Positions 13,527 to 26,292 of a DNA stretch of 64,000 bases are shown here, piece after piece. The notes below the pieces were generated by a model. That model was not told the DNA's origin and ran no database searches. It saw only the letters and a program-made list of their open reading frames with translations. The stretch's first letter is position 1; each line of letters starts with the position of its first letter. Both the position numbers and the translations under genes were made by a program. The stretch is from Apostichopus japonicus. Its lineage: Eukaryota > Echinodermata > Holothuroidea > Aspidochirotida > Stichopodidae. Location of the stretch: NCBI RefSeq assembly GCF_037975245.1, contig NC_092568.1:22346501-22410500 (forward strand). The letters run 5' to 3'.

Positions 13527-15053
13527 GGTCAGTCAAGGTATTATCACGAATGGTACTGTAATATCAATTAACTCCTCGATCCTCTAGTTTACATGAGTTT
13601 AATTTTTCAAGTCGCCACTGTGCAAAGACGGGAGAATGACGCAATGCTCGGTTCGCGTTAACTAACAACGGACATGTTTTAAATTTCAAGCATTCAACCC
13701 GTCAAGTGGCGCTTGGTTCCATGCGCTTTATTTACGTTTTCTGCGCGCGCGTGTTGTTAATGACATCATGCAAATTGTGAAAACAGAGAGTTTTGCGCGG
13801 TAACTTGCAACTAAGTTGGAGTGTGAATGTTGGCTTTGGAACGAAAATAAATAACGCGCCCAAAATAATCTCGTCACATTGAGGAGTGGGCGTTGAGAAG
13901 TCTACGTTGCATTAGCCAATGGATCGCCACATGATCACTCGAAATTGCCGCAAGATCGTTTTTTTATTTAGGCATACCCAAAACATATTTAGTTATTATC
14001 GAAAACGATCATATTAACAGTTGCGGTTACACTTTGCATAAAAAAAAAATCAAAAGCGACAGTCTGACCCATCCTACATATCATATCTACTATCTTACTA
14101 AGTATATAAGTGTCGATACTTTTAGGTCTATAAGTTATTCTTTGCGGCGCAAGGAGGGAGATGGGCGGGGGTTTGGGGGGAGGGGGTTGAGACAGAAAGG
14201 TATCCATAATTTTTAAAAGGAGGCGGTTTGTCCCTGGGACCGTGGTAACGGACTCCCATGTAGGGGGATATTCTGGGATCCCGACCCTGAAAAAAATAAT
14301 TTAACCGTGAAGTGATACGTTTTGAGGTAAGTTTATGATATAAATAGGTCTATAATTTGGTCCACAAGCAAAAACTACTTTAATTCTTTTGTGTGGCATT
14401 GAAAAGGGAGTGTATAACCCACTCACTCAATCACCCCCCCCCCCCCCCCGGCCTGACATACCTGCGCATATCGAGGGTCACTTGATGCGGTGGTAAACAA
14501 TTCAGAATGATTGTTTGGTGCAACATGCATATAAGTATTTTAACTTTGCAAGATTGATTTCCTGTGAACCATTGCTTGTTGAGACTGCTTGGAGATTACT
14601 GGATATAATGTCGTTTTAGCTTTGCCAAATTATAGGATTATACACACAGAATTGAGGTTATGGAGAGCTCCAAAGTCCTCAAAAGTGATTGTTTATTTGC
14701 TTGTCAACGTCGGACGACACGTAGGCCTACAGATACTACTATCCTTATGACTTTGTATATATTTACATTCAGCCTATAGACATGACCTGTTCTTTACCAA
14801 AGTTAAATCCAGTCATTGCATTAGTACTCTTTAGGTTTTTTAATTTGTTTATTTTCTTATTTTGTCCTTTGGACATCGACCCAAAATAGTAAACACCTTA
14901 TTGAAACACACATAGGCCTACATGCACGATATACACGCACTACCCAAAAAATACAAGTGTACTTCAATCAGTTAAAACGGTACAACGTGAACAGTCCCCT
15001 TTCCACGAAATATATTATGTTGACTGTTGATTTTGCTGTTTTAACAGTTGTAC
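13527..15053. other. Intergenic region between divergent genes
   Basis: This separates the start of the coiled-coil gene (-) from the P450-like gene (+). The first 300-400 bases are richer in CpG (for example TGCGCGCGCGTG near 13741) than the rest, which fits a promoter for the minus-strand gene. An acceptor-like CTGTTTTAACAG ends at 15047, six bases before the P450 ATG, suggesting that the P450 has an upstream non-coding exon. A run of about 17 C lies near 14437-14453. No other gene is seen. Confidence 0.5.
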
Positions 15054-18000
15054 ATGGCTCCACTCGGGAAAAATTTACATCGTGTCGTGGTTTTTGTTCT
15101 AAAAATTGTCCGACGGCAACATAAAACCTTCGTTAGTACATTTTCGCTTTTGGTGTTATCGTTTGCGACAATAATTTGGCGACAAAAGTCATGGAAGCGG
15201 TTACCACCAGGACCATGGGGTTTACCCGTAGTGGGGATTCTTCCACATATAATGGCCGTGGACAATCCTGGCCGAAAAATCAGGAACATGTCACAATTTT
15301 ATGGACAGATATTTTGCGCAAGATTGGGAAATCATCGAGCGGTCTTTCTGAATAGTTTGGAAATGATGAAAGAATCCATAAAGCAACGAGAACGAATGTT
15401 TGGCATTGACGAAATTAGTCACGGACTTGTGGAAAACATTAACTTCAAATTTGGTATGTATATGGCGGTATATAGGCCTACCAGTGGGAAGGATGCTGGC
15501 CGGTGGGATGAGAGGAGTCTTACAAATTTGAATGCATACCCATGTGTTCCGTCCTTCACCTCTTCCTTCTCCCTCCTGATCCAAAAATATCAAGAAAAAG
15601 GGGGGGGTGCAAGAACAACAACCAATCAACTATAAAAAGATATACACTACCGGTGTAGAGGGGGAAAGGAACACTCTTCATTTCCACGTATAGCTTACTA
15701 ATGCACAAGATGGTCGTTGTAGGAAATTGAAAACCTTTTTTAAGTTTATCGAAACTTCGATTTAGCCCTAAACGTAGTCGTGACTGTTCAGAGCAGGATC
15801 TCAACTGACTAAGTTAAACAATGTTGACGTAGTGGGAGAGACTAACACATTCGGGGTTATCGGTGTGCCCCTCCCCGATTTTCCTCACCTCTTATGTAGG
15901 TATTGGTACCAATACGTATTAAGGAAAATGTCCATTGTTTAGATTGCCGAATCTACGGAGGGTCGTCTTCTGCGCATCAGCGTTCACAGACGTATATTTG
16001 GCCAATTTGGTTTGGAATCATCTTACCCAATTATTGTAATTCTTGTTTATCCAAAGTCGCGCAACTGAGCCATGGGGGGGGGGGGACATCATTATCCGAA
16101 AACAAAAGCACACGGAGAATGGGGAGATGGTTGGGAAGTGACGGAGGGAGGGGGTGGATGGGTAACAGGTCTTTTCATCTATTTCTCACACCTATGTGGT
16201 TAAACCTCCCATCAGTTCCAGTGCGCAAGCTCAATGGGAAATCACAGGCACCATATCGCAACTTGAAATACTCTAGTCTATATATACTTCCAATTTTCTA
16301 TGAGGTAGGCCATATACATATCCCTTCTAAATAAAAAAAATGGAAGGAACTCCTTTAACCATTTCATAAAACGATATGTGGATGGAAGTGTCTTGAAACA
16401 GAAAGACTCTCCCTTTAAGGCATCAGCGATAGCGCCCTAAACGTTTACGACCCCCCCCCCCCCCACCTAATTACATTCTCATTAAAATGTATACTTATAT
16501 ATCCTACATATATTAAAATCATCCTGACCACAATTTTATAGCGTTTCATATCATCTTTCAGATTTACCATCCTCCAACTTGACATCTGATAATCAGCGCC
16601 AGCGAAGAATGATTCAGAACGTTTTACATCAATTGACATCAGAGAAGACGAGTCAAGCTGTTCACGCGAATATTGTCAACGGATGCCAAATTGTTCTGGA
16701 GGAAATCCAAAAGAGCGCCGCCAAAGAACACTCATTGGTAGATCCTGCTATTCTGTTGACCTACACAATTCCGAATATCCTAATGTCAATTATTTTCAAT
16801 ATTCGCTTTAATCTAGACGATCCTGATTACTTTTTGTTTCTAGAACATTTCTGTCAAATCCAAAAAGCAGGTAGTTCTTCTTGCTATAATCGCCATTCAC
16901 AACTTAATGTTCTAGACGCTTTTGTGAGTAGTATGAGGGGTATGAGTGGGCCTACTAACAATTGGAAGGCTATAGCACTGTGTATGGAAAAGACATTAAA
17001 CATGGAAAGAGATGACATATCTACAGCCGTCGAAGAGTTTCTAACTGGGGTGGAGAAAGAAGATATCAATGCTCTCGATAGTCCGTTTACAATGAATCTT
17101 CTTTTAGCTTACGCGTTAACATACGTCGCCGAAATGGCGCTTCCGATTATAGCTAGTCTTACCTGGTCATTTTTGTACATCGTGAAATATCCACATGTTC
17201 AAGAGAACATACATCGTGAATTAGACAGGGTCGTTGGTCGAGTTGCTTTTGTGACGTCAGCCGATTTCTCAAAGCTGCCATATCTTGCCGCTGTTTTACA
17301 GGAAAGCATACGTCATTCGCCATTAGCATACTTATGTAAGTAACGTATATATATAAAAGATTCATCACTATTGCTGTCAATATATGAAAATTGAAAATAT
17401 TCCATATCAGTCAGTTAAAATGTTGAATTGGAAGCCACCCGACGTGTAAGTTGTAATACATACGTCCTTGCGGGTTTCTCCAACATTTGTGGTCGCTTAA
17501 GCGTCGTAAAAACAACTGCTGATTATTATTATTATTTATGTATGTCAGATATATAAATGTCATTGGTTAATTATGGATACACTTGAGTGCCCCGTTAAGA
17601 GTCTACGTACTGTGGTACTTATGGATACTCTTATCACCTGAAGAATTACCATATATGAAATCCAAAAGTGTCACAAGTTATTTGTTAACGTTTTTTTACC
17701 GAAAACGATGGCATGCAATTGTGAAAATACCCCTGTATCCCTTTCCAATGAACGACCAACCTTCAAATATAAAGAGACTATAGTGATACACACCTGAGGT
17801 GATATCTTTATGATCATGTATAGAGTTACAGCCAGGTGTAAGGGGTCCGGAGATTAAGAGTGAATCAAGTTGTTTGGTTTTCGTGACATTTGCTTCATCT
17901 TGGGTGACTTTTCTTTAACCTATTCATGGAGCTATTTCACCTAACAGATAAGCGACCATGTCCCATGCATCCAAATATCGACGGTATAGGTCTGAAAACT

Positions 18001-19004
18001 TGTATTAATATAGGCTATATGCGGGAAGTGATAACATCATAATTAAAGTGTTTGAACTCTCAAGAATGCGATAAATTACACCTATATACATCTATATCAG
18101 ACATAATGCTAAGTTTCTTCTATCCTTCCTCAGCACTGCAGTATCTAACAGAATCTGAAATCAAGCTGGGCAGTTACACGGTCCCTTCTGACACGTTTGT
18201 ATTCCATAACCTGTGGGCCTTGCTTCATGACCCTAAACATTACCCTGTACCTCACAGATTCAATCCAGATCGCTTTCTATATAATCACCGAACATTTATC
18301 GAGGATGAGAGAGTTAGATTTGTCCATTTCGGAAGGAGTAAGTTTGATATTTTTATTTGAATGTTTGCTCATCTTAAAGTCCGTTTTATGTGTTGGATAT
18401 AGGCAGTGTGTAATTTTGTGCATAGTACTTTGAAGTAGTATTTAAATGAGGTCATGTATGCTTACTTAACGGCAGCATAAATGATTGCATCTTAGTTATA
18501 TACAGCTCGTAAATCGCTGTAAACTGAAAAGGTTATTGATTTAGGCCTATATTAGATGCATTCATTTTTATTTGCGTTGACACACACACATACATAGTGG
18601 AAATACGAAATTTCCTTACCGGTTTCGAACCTGTGGACACACAATCAGCGTCCGGAGCCTATTTTGTTAGGTTGTTCGTATATAAAGCGGGAGGCCCGGT
18701 TTCGAATCCCGGTGGAGGCTGTAAGTTTTATCACTATTTTGGATTACTATACTCATTACAATTTCAAATATATATATGTATAAATATATTATTGTTCTTT
18801 TATTATTCAGAGGGGACACGAGGCGAGTCGCTAAGTACACCAGAAATAATCAGATTCCTTCTATTCTCGAACGTTCTTCACCAGTTTTCACTTTCTTCTC
18901 CAAGCAATCAGGAAGAACTTTCTACAGAAGCCGAAAAGGGACTTGTTAAATTTCCAAAGCCATATGAAGTGAAATTTAGAACAAGAAGAGAAATAAACGA
19001 GTGA
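15054..19004 (+). CDS. Cytochrome P450-fold protein lacking the heme-ligand cysteine (CYP2-clan-like)
   Basis: Four exons join in phase: 15054-15453, 16562-17335, 18134-18337 and 18811-19004. They give 523 residues, a normal P450 length. Seen: an N-terminal membrane anchor (about residues 26-42), the proline hinge PPGPWGLPVVG (51-61), an ExxR motif as E381-S-I-R384, and FNPDRF (434-439) matching the PERF region. The C-terminus FPKPYEVKF is typical of CYP2-type sequences. Known for the family: a cysteine in FxxGxRxCxG binds heme iron, and AGx(D/E)T(T) in the I helix handles oxygen. Here the heme loop reads FGRKGTRGESL (457-467), two residues short and without cysteine. The I helix reads AEMALP (323-328). 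The C-helix tryptophan that contacts heme is also absent (SDNQRQRR). No alternative splice site restores a cysteine. The frame is otherwise open, so this is either a conserved pseudoenzyme or a young pseudogene that has not yet gained stops. Heme-dependent oxygenase activity is not expected. Confidence 0.8.
16450..16467 (+). repeat. Poly-C run
   Basis: A run of about 15 C residues in the first intron of the P450-like gene. Many similar C or G homopolymers occur across the window (for example 14437, 16073, 19531, 22631, 31548, 49650 and 63967), several at the edges of interspersed elements. Confidence 0.6.
18640..18725 (+). repeat. tRNA-like SINE head in P450 intron 3
   Basis: GCGGGAGGCCCGGTTTCGAA followed by TCCCGGTGGAGGCTG has the form of a tRNA T-arm with a near-consensus B box. 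It resembles the tRNA-derived heads of marine invertebrate SINEs. A second B-box-like GGTTTCGAACC lies at 18620-18630. A complete functional tRNA cloverleaf could not be drawn, so this is called a SINE fragment rather than a tRNA gene. Confidence 0.5.
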
Positions 19005-20316
19005 TGATTTTAATTTCGAGGTTATTGTTTTTTCTTATTGTAAACTGGTTTATGATTTTTAACTGGGTATACATGTGTCATAGTTATTGGATGAAGTTGG
19101 TATTATTTTTACTATTTTTATTATTTTATAGACATATTTTGTTATTACTTTCGTTGTTTTCTTTTTGTGCACTAACTTGATGAAAGACGACATGAAACTT
19201 GAAGGATTTTAGCGGTAAATATTGGTTATCTTCAAAGCTGTGATTGCTACAGAATCTATGACTTTCATTGAGATATACATCTCAACTATGCTTGTGGCAT
19301 TTATTTGCATATTTCCGAGACACCAACTGTCTGATTGTGGATGTACACAACAGGGATGGAAGAGATGAATGTTTCCCTGAGCACAATGAATCTGATTAAT
19401 GAAAAGTGAAATAGCGTCCTCTATTCAATGGACTTGATTTTTATACTAAGAGCGCTTACCGTGTCTATGCAATGTAATGTCTATGCACCGCTATATTTCT
19501 GTAATTTCAGTATCTAATGGCACTTGTCCGCCCCCCCCCCCCACTTCTACCGAGAAATAATGGAGTCACCACTGGGATTTGTAAACTATTGTGTTTGTTC
19601 TTCAGTGAAATCCCTAAAGATGGCTTTTCATCTAGTCTCTCACGATTTGTTTATTGTAGCATATACATCAACACCAATTCCATCAGTTACCATGGTGATT
19701 TACATAATTTTGTAACAGTTTTAATATAACTTTCAATTTTATACAAATAAATATCATGACCTGAATTATTACACACGCGCAGTCATCCTTGTGAATATAC
19801 AGGTTTTTTAATTGGAAAAAGCTAATTGGGAATTCAATGAAAATAAACTAAACCAAACGCTTTCAGTAAAACTAACAGCAGGTATATTGTTTACAAATGT
19901 TGGAATAGTTGCCATGGTATTTAATCTCAATATAATGAAACTATCAGATTTTTTTTTTTAAATCTAAGCATGCAGGAAGCAATCTGCTGAAAATAAAATG
20001 ATTGTATTAACTTTTATAGGTTTCACTGAATTGATTTTACTCTCTATAGCTTAAGTCTCTCTATAGCTTTGGAGTCCTTTATTTGATAGGAAGTAATGAA
20101 GTGTGGTCGGCACACTCATTACTATAGTCAGCTACTGTGTTGACTTACTCTCATCGCCGATTGGAGGCAGGACAACGTTTTAAATGGCAAAGACTGTATC
20201 GATAAGGATGTTTAGTGTTTGACTTTGTCTTTTCATAATCCATGACTTTCGTATCTTTTTGAGTTTGCATCTTTTGGTTTCTTAGCCTGGTTTATCTGTT
20301 TTTGACTTTCTTCACT

Positions 20317-20385
20317 GTACAGCGCTTCGAGATTTCTGGGAGGCGCTTTATAAGTAGTATTTATTATTATTATTATTATGACAGG
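20317..20385 (+). repeat. SINE 3' end with (TTA)n tail
   Basis: ACAGCGCTTCGAGATTTCTG then GGAGGCGCTTTATAAGTAGT precedes (TTA)n. This matches the 3' organisation of the element at 305-600. The 5' part is not clearly recognisable. Confidence 0.6.
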
Positions 20386-20725
20386 TTTCTGAAACTTGGT
20401 TTGGCTTAACTACACGTCAACAGTAAAATGTTGCCATAACTACGAGAGTTAATTAAGGTAATAATGGATACTGCGGTAGGATAAATGAAATACATGTTGA
20501 CCTATTTCGGGAAAATCTCTGTAAAATTGTCAGAAAAAGGGAGAAGGTGAGTGGGTAAGGGGATAATCTGGTGGGTCTGAAAATTGAGTGTATAAGTGCA
20601 GTTTGTCATACGAGATATTTACTAAAAGTTTTCAGCCAGAATGCATGGTTGACTACAAAAGTAATATTCAGAACATGTTTAGTTTCAGATATCCGGACTA
20701 AAGCTTTTATTTCACGTAAACATCT

Positions 20726-20753
20726 CAAGGTAAACATCTCAAGGTGATCATAA
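20726..20753 (+). repeat. Tandem duplication, 14 bp
   Basis: GTAAACATCTCAAG occurs twice in succession. It is a minor local duplication. Confidence 0.65.
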
Positions 20754-21530
20754 AGTATAGGCACAATAATTAGAGCTATATTAAAAAAAATTTTTTTTTA
20801 CAAATCGCCAAAATGTCTTAAAAGTTAAAAACCATTAGATCATAAATATGACATATTAAAAGTAGCACAATGTGGCAAGGTGAACTTTCTACAATACTTA
20901 TTAATGTTACTTCTCCATATAATTACCCATATTAAGTTTCATAATATTAACTTTATAAATTCCAACAAGATCAAGACATTAAAACTGTAAAGTGTAGGTG
21001 CAGCATATTGGTAATATTGATATTGAAATGCCACCTGCACTCATAGCTTTTATCATTTTGTTGTCTCTTCTTGCATTCATCTTGATGTTGAGTATAAATA
21101 CTGACCACTTCACATATCCAAAAATTTAATTGGTGCTTAAAGTAATCTGAAAATAGTGTAAGAGGATATTGTCAAAGGCACACAGATATAGTACATATAT
21201 TACGGTTGAAAGTAAGAAGGTAGACAAGGCACATCATTAAAGTAACAGACTCTTCATGAAATCAGATTCATGTACTCTGGTTATAGGTCATTAAAGATTG
21301 GCTCAAAATGTTAAACATGTCAAAATTTGCTAAGATTTTTCAAAAGTATTTTAATGTTGGTCCAAATTATTCCTAAACATTGAGAAATTGTTAAATTAGA
21401 TAAATTGAATATCTTAGCAAGAAAATCTACTTTTTGAGGGTTGTCATAAAAGTCTTGTTAAAGTTTAATAATGAGTGACCATTATTTAACTATCTAGCAT
21501 ATTTGGGTTGGGGCCAATATTAATGGCCCT

Positions 21531-21551
21531 TTATATATATATATATATATA
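21531..21551 (+). repeat. (AT)n microsatellite
   Basis: About ten AT dinucleotides in a gene-free region. Confidence 0.8.
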
Positions 21552-23388
21552 TGTATGCATTGATGGCCGTTAAAGGCTATGAATATCAACCACAAATTTG
21601 TGCATGTTTCAAATTGCCAGAAGTTTCCAAGAACTATTTTCCTTGGAAGATGCTTCCCCTCCATCATTCTCAAATGTTGATTAACGAGGTTTAAATAGTC
21701 TCCGTGAGGTATATGATTCTTTAAAGGAAACAGAAGGCTGACAAAATTTGTAGCATATTTAGATATTGGAAGCATATAGAACAGTTCAGATGATCTTTAA
21801 ATAAACAAAAGATAGTGGGAAGAAAATGTATCTATTAGAGTTTGTGCTTATCAAATGACTATTATTAGTACCCAGGAATACCAATTGTGAGAGACAGAGG
21901 AGGAGCCAAAATACGGCGTTTATTCAGAAATGTTCAAAGTACTCTATATTGGTCAATTTTCAAACGGAATAAAGTGATGAAAGTTCTCCTATTCCTGTAT
22001 AAAGTGCTACGGCAGGTCTCTGAACATCAGTTGCAGCTGAAAGCTCGCTGCATAGCACACAATATCTCAATACGGTTGCATAGTAGTTTTGTATCCATTC
22101 AACTCACAGATACAAAAGACACCTTCTCTTGCTCATTACATGACCTGGACGCAGGGGCCTAAATATGCTACCAGCCCAGTGAGTCAACCAATGGCACTGG
22201 GGCCTTGAAACAAGCAGCACATTTAGCTCAGGTGGCATGCATAGGATTTCAAAAGTGGGGATGGGGGAGACACATTCTTAAGTTTCCCAGAATGATTTAG
22301 GTAGGAAGGGGTAAGAAGGGGGGTAAGGCCCTGGGGTCTTTAAAGTGACTGGCATGTATGGGGGTCTGTGTGTCCTCCACAAGAAAAGAATGAAAAGCTT
22401 ATATGTCATATGATGCATTTGAGAAATATTAAGACTATACATAAAATCGATCTATAATTAAATCTAACTGCCAGGTGCTTATAAATACTTTTGATTGTTT
22501 TGTGTGGATATGAAAAGGGGTATGAATACTCATAGCAGTGGTTAAATTTCATCCAGGCTGAATGTAAAATATCGTCGACTGAACAATTCCTCCCTACTGG
22601 CAATAGGGGTCAAGGACCATGGACCCCCTGCCCCCCCCCCTTTATTACTCTATGCCATTTTATTGAATGAATGAAGCTACTTTGCTACATCAATACCAAC
22701 TGACAGCACATCACTTCCAAGGCCAATCTGTCCTGGCTTGACATGTTTACACAGTGAAGTACAGAGCTGGAAATAAGAATTGTAGAGTTCCAGCTGGCTG
22801 TACTACGATATGTACATTAAATACTGGTTACATTCTTCCTGTATTTTCAGCAGAGCAACTAAAATGACTACTACCTGCACTACAATGCCCTGAACTTCTT
22901 TCTGGGTTATCTACGATAAAAATGAACGACCCTTGAACTATTCTCATTACTAGGATTTCACGGTTAAACGGTACATATTGACTTAAAACTTTTGCCTAAG
23001 TATTCTACCACTGCACAGGCAGTCAATTGAGCTATTCTTCAGCTTTGATTCTCAAGATATAGTAAAGAAAGTCAAAGCATCTTCAAATGCTAAATCAGTG
23101 GCCTTTATTTTGACATATTCTGAACCACAAATTTCTATCTTTAGTCTTGATCAAAGCTATTGGCTGTGTAATTTGTCTTGCACTATTTTACTGCAATATT
23201 TGCTTAAATGATAAATGCTTGTTCTAAGGTGAACATAACAGAAGTAACAAAAGTTTGGCTCACTTCTGAAAATGTTGCAAATAAAAAAACTCTGTATTTA
23301 CCATCAAACTTTTGTAAACTGGAGAGACAGAGAAACTCCATAAGCAGCTTCATAAGAGACTTTAAGACTGACACCGACGTACGATGTC

Positions 23389-26292
23389 CTAACGTTTTCG
23401 ATTCGGAGGTCGATTAGGAGGTGGCTTTGGACGATTCTTTGTGTCTTTACAATGTGGAATGTGTCTATCCGCAGCAGTTGGACTGAATCTTCTTTTGCAG
23501 TACGGACACTGTTTGTAATCTGGATTCTCAGACGGTGCAGGCGGGGGCAGATCGGACACCTTACCTCCTTTAGCTATGTGGGCCTGCACTTTACGAGCAT
23601 CTCTCACGGCACGTACAAACTCTTTGTGTTGATTTTTCCAGTTGCCTCCAGTTTTCTGAATGAAAACATTGAATATTAAAACAAAACATTAGGAAGAGAA
23701 ATTATAGTTTTCACTTGTAAAATTTCAAAACAAAACAAACATTTACTGGGAGTAAGGATGATGGGTGTATTGTGTTCGATGTTAATTTTTGTCTAATGTT
23801 CCCATACATAATAGGATAACTAACAGAGAAATCCATGTGGTTTATTACCACCTGATGGGTCCAAATTGGCAAGGGGGACCCCTTGTAACTCCAAACAATT
23901 CTTTTCTTCTTTTGAAAGTTTTACCTAATTTTCTTCTCAGGGTTTAATACTGATGGATGTACCGGACCATGTTTTCAGGTAGCTTATCTCCCTTTACATG
24001 GGAAGGGATGGGGGAGAGAATGGCATGTAATATGGGTAAACAACATGAGGGTTTCTGCCCGTCAAATAATATAACTCAAATGTAAGAGGGTCACAAGTGC
24101 GAGGTCCTTTGTAAGAGTCACATGGTTATAACCACAGATCCACATCTTTTAGTTTGATGCCTATCCAGTTATGTGCGAATATTACATAACTTTATTACAT
24201 AGTTCTGTAGATATAAACGGGCGCAAAATATGAACTCAATTAAAAAGGCAGCTTCAGACCAAACAAATGTCAAACAAATCGTTGAGTTAATTTATCTACT
24301 CTTTCTGTTTGACAGTTCATTTATATAAGGGAAAAGGATACCCAAAATTCCAATGCTTGATTAACTCCCAAAATAATTTGCAACTTGGCCTAGATTTATT
24401 AACCCCTTCTTATTTTTGAGCTGTAAAACATTCTAAAACAACCCCAGCAACTCTTGGCTTCTATTCTTTCTGTAAATCTGAAGGTAAAAAAAAATGCACA
24501 GAAAGAAATCATTTTAAAAAGTGTGAATTCCATATTAACTTACTTTCTTAGTTTCTTTAAGGTGTTGACCATTCCTCACAAACTGTGACATATCTGTTCC
24601 GTCTGTCCTGTGCTTCGTCGAATCAAACACTTTCCTTTGTATGTTAGAACTTTTCTTGCAGATTGATTTATGCTTTGGCAATCTGTCGGCTGCAAAGCTA
24701 CGCCCACAGATATCACAAGGTCTCAAGTCTAAATCTGATGTTTGATCAGTCTCACCACTGGCTGATTGAAGGTAAAGACTTGTTTCTTCTCTAAACTCAG
24801 ATCTCTGCGTCTGCGATTGTTGCCCGCCGGAAGAGTTGAACTGCCTTTGTTTACTAGTTTCTGGTTTTGTCTTTCTAGTATCACGTGAATCTTCTTCCCT
24901 CTCGATATGCTGTGAAGGATCGAACCGTCTGTTGATTTCATTTTCCTTATCCTCATATCCATAGCGATCTTCATATTTCTCGTAGTCGTCTGCCGGAGGA
25001 TATGGTATCTTTTTGCCCTTCCTGCCGACAGTTTTCTGCACGGTCGGTTTCTTTTGAATTTGATGAGAGTTATAAGATGTATCCAGTGTGCCGTCGTCTC
25101 CACTATTCTCCTGATCGCTGACAGACTCAGCTTGGAGTTTCTTTAATTCCTCTTGATGTTTAGCTATCATTCTTTCCAATTCTTTCTCTTTGCTCAACAT
25201 ATCATCATATTCCTGTCTACGCCTACCATGGGCATCATCTCGGTCCACTCTATCGTAATACTTTTCCCCCTCAAATTCATCGTCGTCTCTGGATACGTCA
25301 AATTTTACCTGCCCTGCTCTCCTCTCTACTTTCAACTTTTCCTGGTACTTCTGCAACCTTACCTCCCTCTGTTCATCCTGTTCGTTTTGCCACTTCTGGA
25401 ACTCTGACAATTCATTCGATTCCTTTTTTGGTGTCCTCTCCCTCTGATACAAAGGGGTTTTGTTTCTCTTTCCAGCTGCCACCTTTGGTAGTGGTTTTCT
25501 CGGAGGGGTTGCATTAATATTATTCCTATTAGCATCGTAATTTGTAACACCTTTGGCCTTTGCATGTTGCTTCCTGACTATTGGACCATCTGAATTTGAC
25601 TTTCCTTGGAAACTGAGAGGAGCTCTCTTTGGTTTTTTTGTGAACACTTTCTGCTGCTCATTTTCTTCGCCAGGGATCAGCCTTTCAGACGTCTCATAAT
25701 GACTATCCCGCAAAGGAGGATGATGAGGAGGATGATCTATCCGTTCAGCAGACTGTTGTTTGATTGGGGCTAGAGGTTTGGACCTATTGTATCCTTGTTG
25801 CTTATTGCTAGGCGTTATTTGACTCTGCTTCTGCCTGTTTGCGTAGTTCTTTAGCTCCTCTTGTTTCTGTCGCTCTTGCTGATACAACGTCAATTGTTCT
25901 GATCTCATCTTTTGGAGATGGCTGCCTGGAGGTAATAGATCAGTTCTGCCATCCTTGTCCATCTGCCGGCGTTCCTTGAAAAATTCTCGGACGACACCTT
26001 TCTTTTCAGCAGATCTACCAGGGTTATGACTTGGCCCCTTCAACCTCTGCAATGTTACATCTGCCTGGTCCTGACTTTTCTGATGTATAGCTATTAACTT
26101 ATCTTCCTTTTCTTTCATCAACTTCTGTTGATATTTAGCCTGCATCTGTTGCAGCTTTGAAGGCTGCGGAGCACTACGGTGGCGGCCTTCATCATCTTTG
26201 ACAGCGGACGTTCGTTTAGCAATTGGAGGCGCTGTCCTATGCAATGCTCGGTCACGCCGTTGATTCAGTTGAGTGTACGTGACATTGGCCAT
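23389..26292 (-). CDS. ZC2HC1C: Zinc finger C2HC domain-containing protein 1C-like
   Basis: Two minus-strand exons, 24544-26292 and 23389-23655, join in phase 0 (donor AAGAAA/GTAAGT; acceptor TTCAG) to give 671 residues. The start is the ATG at 26292 (MANVTYTQLNQRRDR). The N-terminal 500 residues are charged, low-complexity and E/K/Q-rich, with likely coiled coil around EKELERMIAKHQEELKKLQA. Two C2HC fingers of form C-x2-C-x11-H-x3-C follow: C526, C529, H541, C545 and C633, C636, H648, C652. The linker contains NWKNQHKEFVRAVRDARK, matching the family pattern before finger 2, and the second finger ends in PHC. The ZC2HC1 family has no well-defined biochemical role; the fingers bind zinc by family inference. 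The assignment to 1C rather than 1A or 1B rests on the long N-terminus and on divergent adjacency to MLH3. The C-terminal tail is proline/arginine-rich (PKPPPNRPPNRKR). Confidence 0.8.

Larger units (their letters stand above)
19005..23388. other. Gene-free stretch between convergent genes
   Basis: It lies between the 3' ends of the P450-like gene (+) and the ZC2HC1C-like gene (-). It is AT-rich and contains a SINE tail, a short (AT)n tract and C/G homopolymers. No open frame here shows family resemblance or usable splice context. The 3' UTRs of both genes should extend into its edges. Confidence 0.5.

Noticed and set aside
15903-16334. Possible P450 exon between exons 1 and 2
   Set aside because: Its apparent resemblance is in a frame that clashes with the phase of exon 1. 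The exon at 16562 joins exon 1 in phase and already supplies the C-helix region.
18640-18725. Functional tRNA gene
   Set aside because: A B box is present, but no full cloverleaf with a paired acceptor stem could be drawn.
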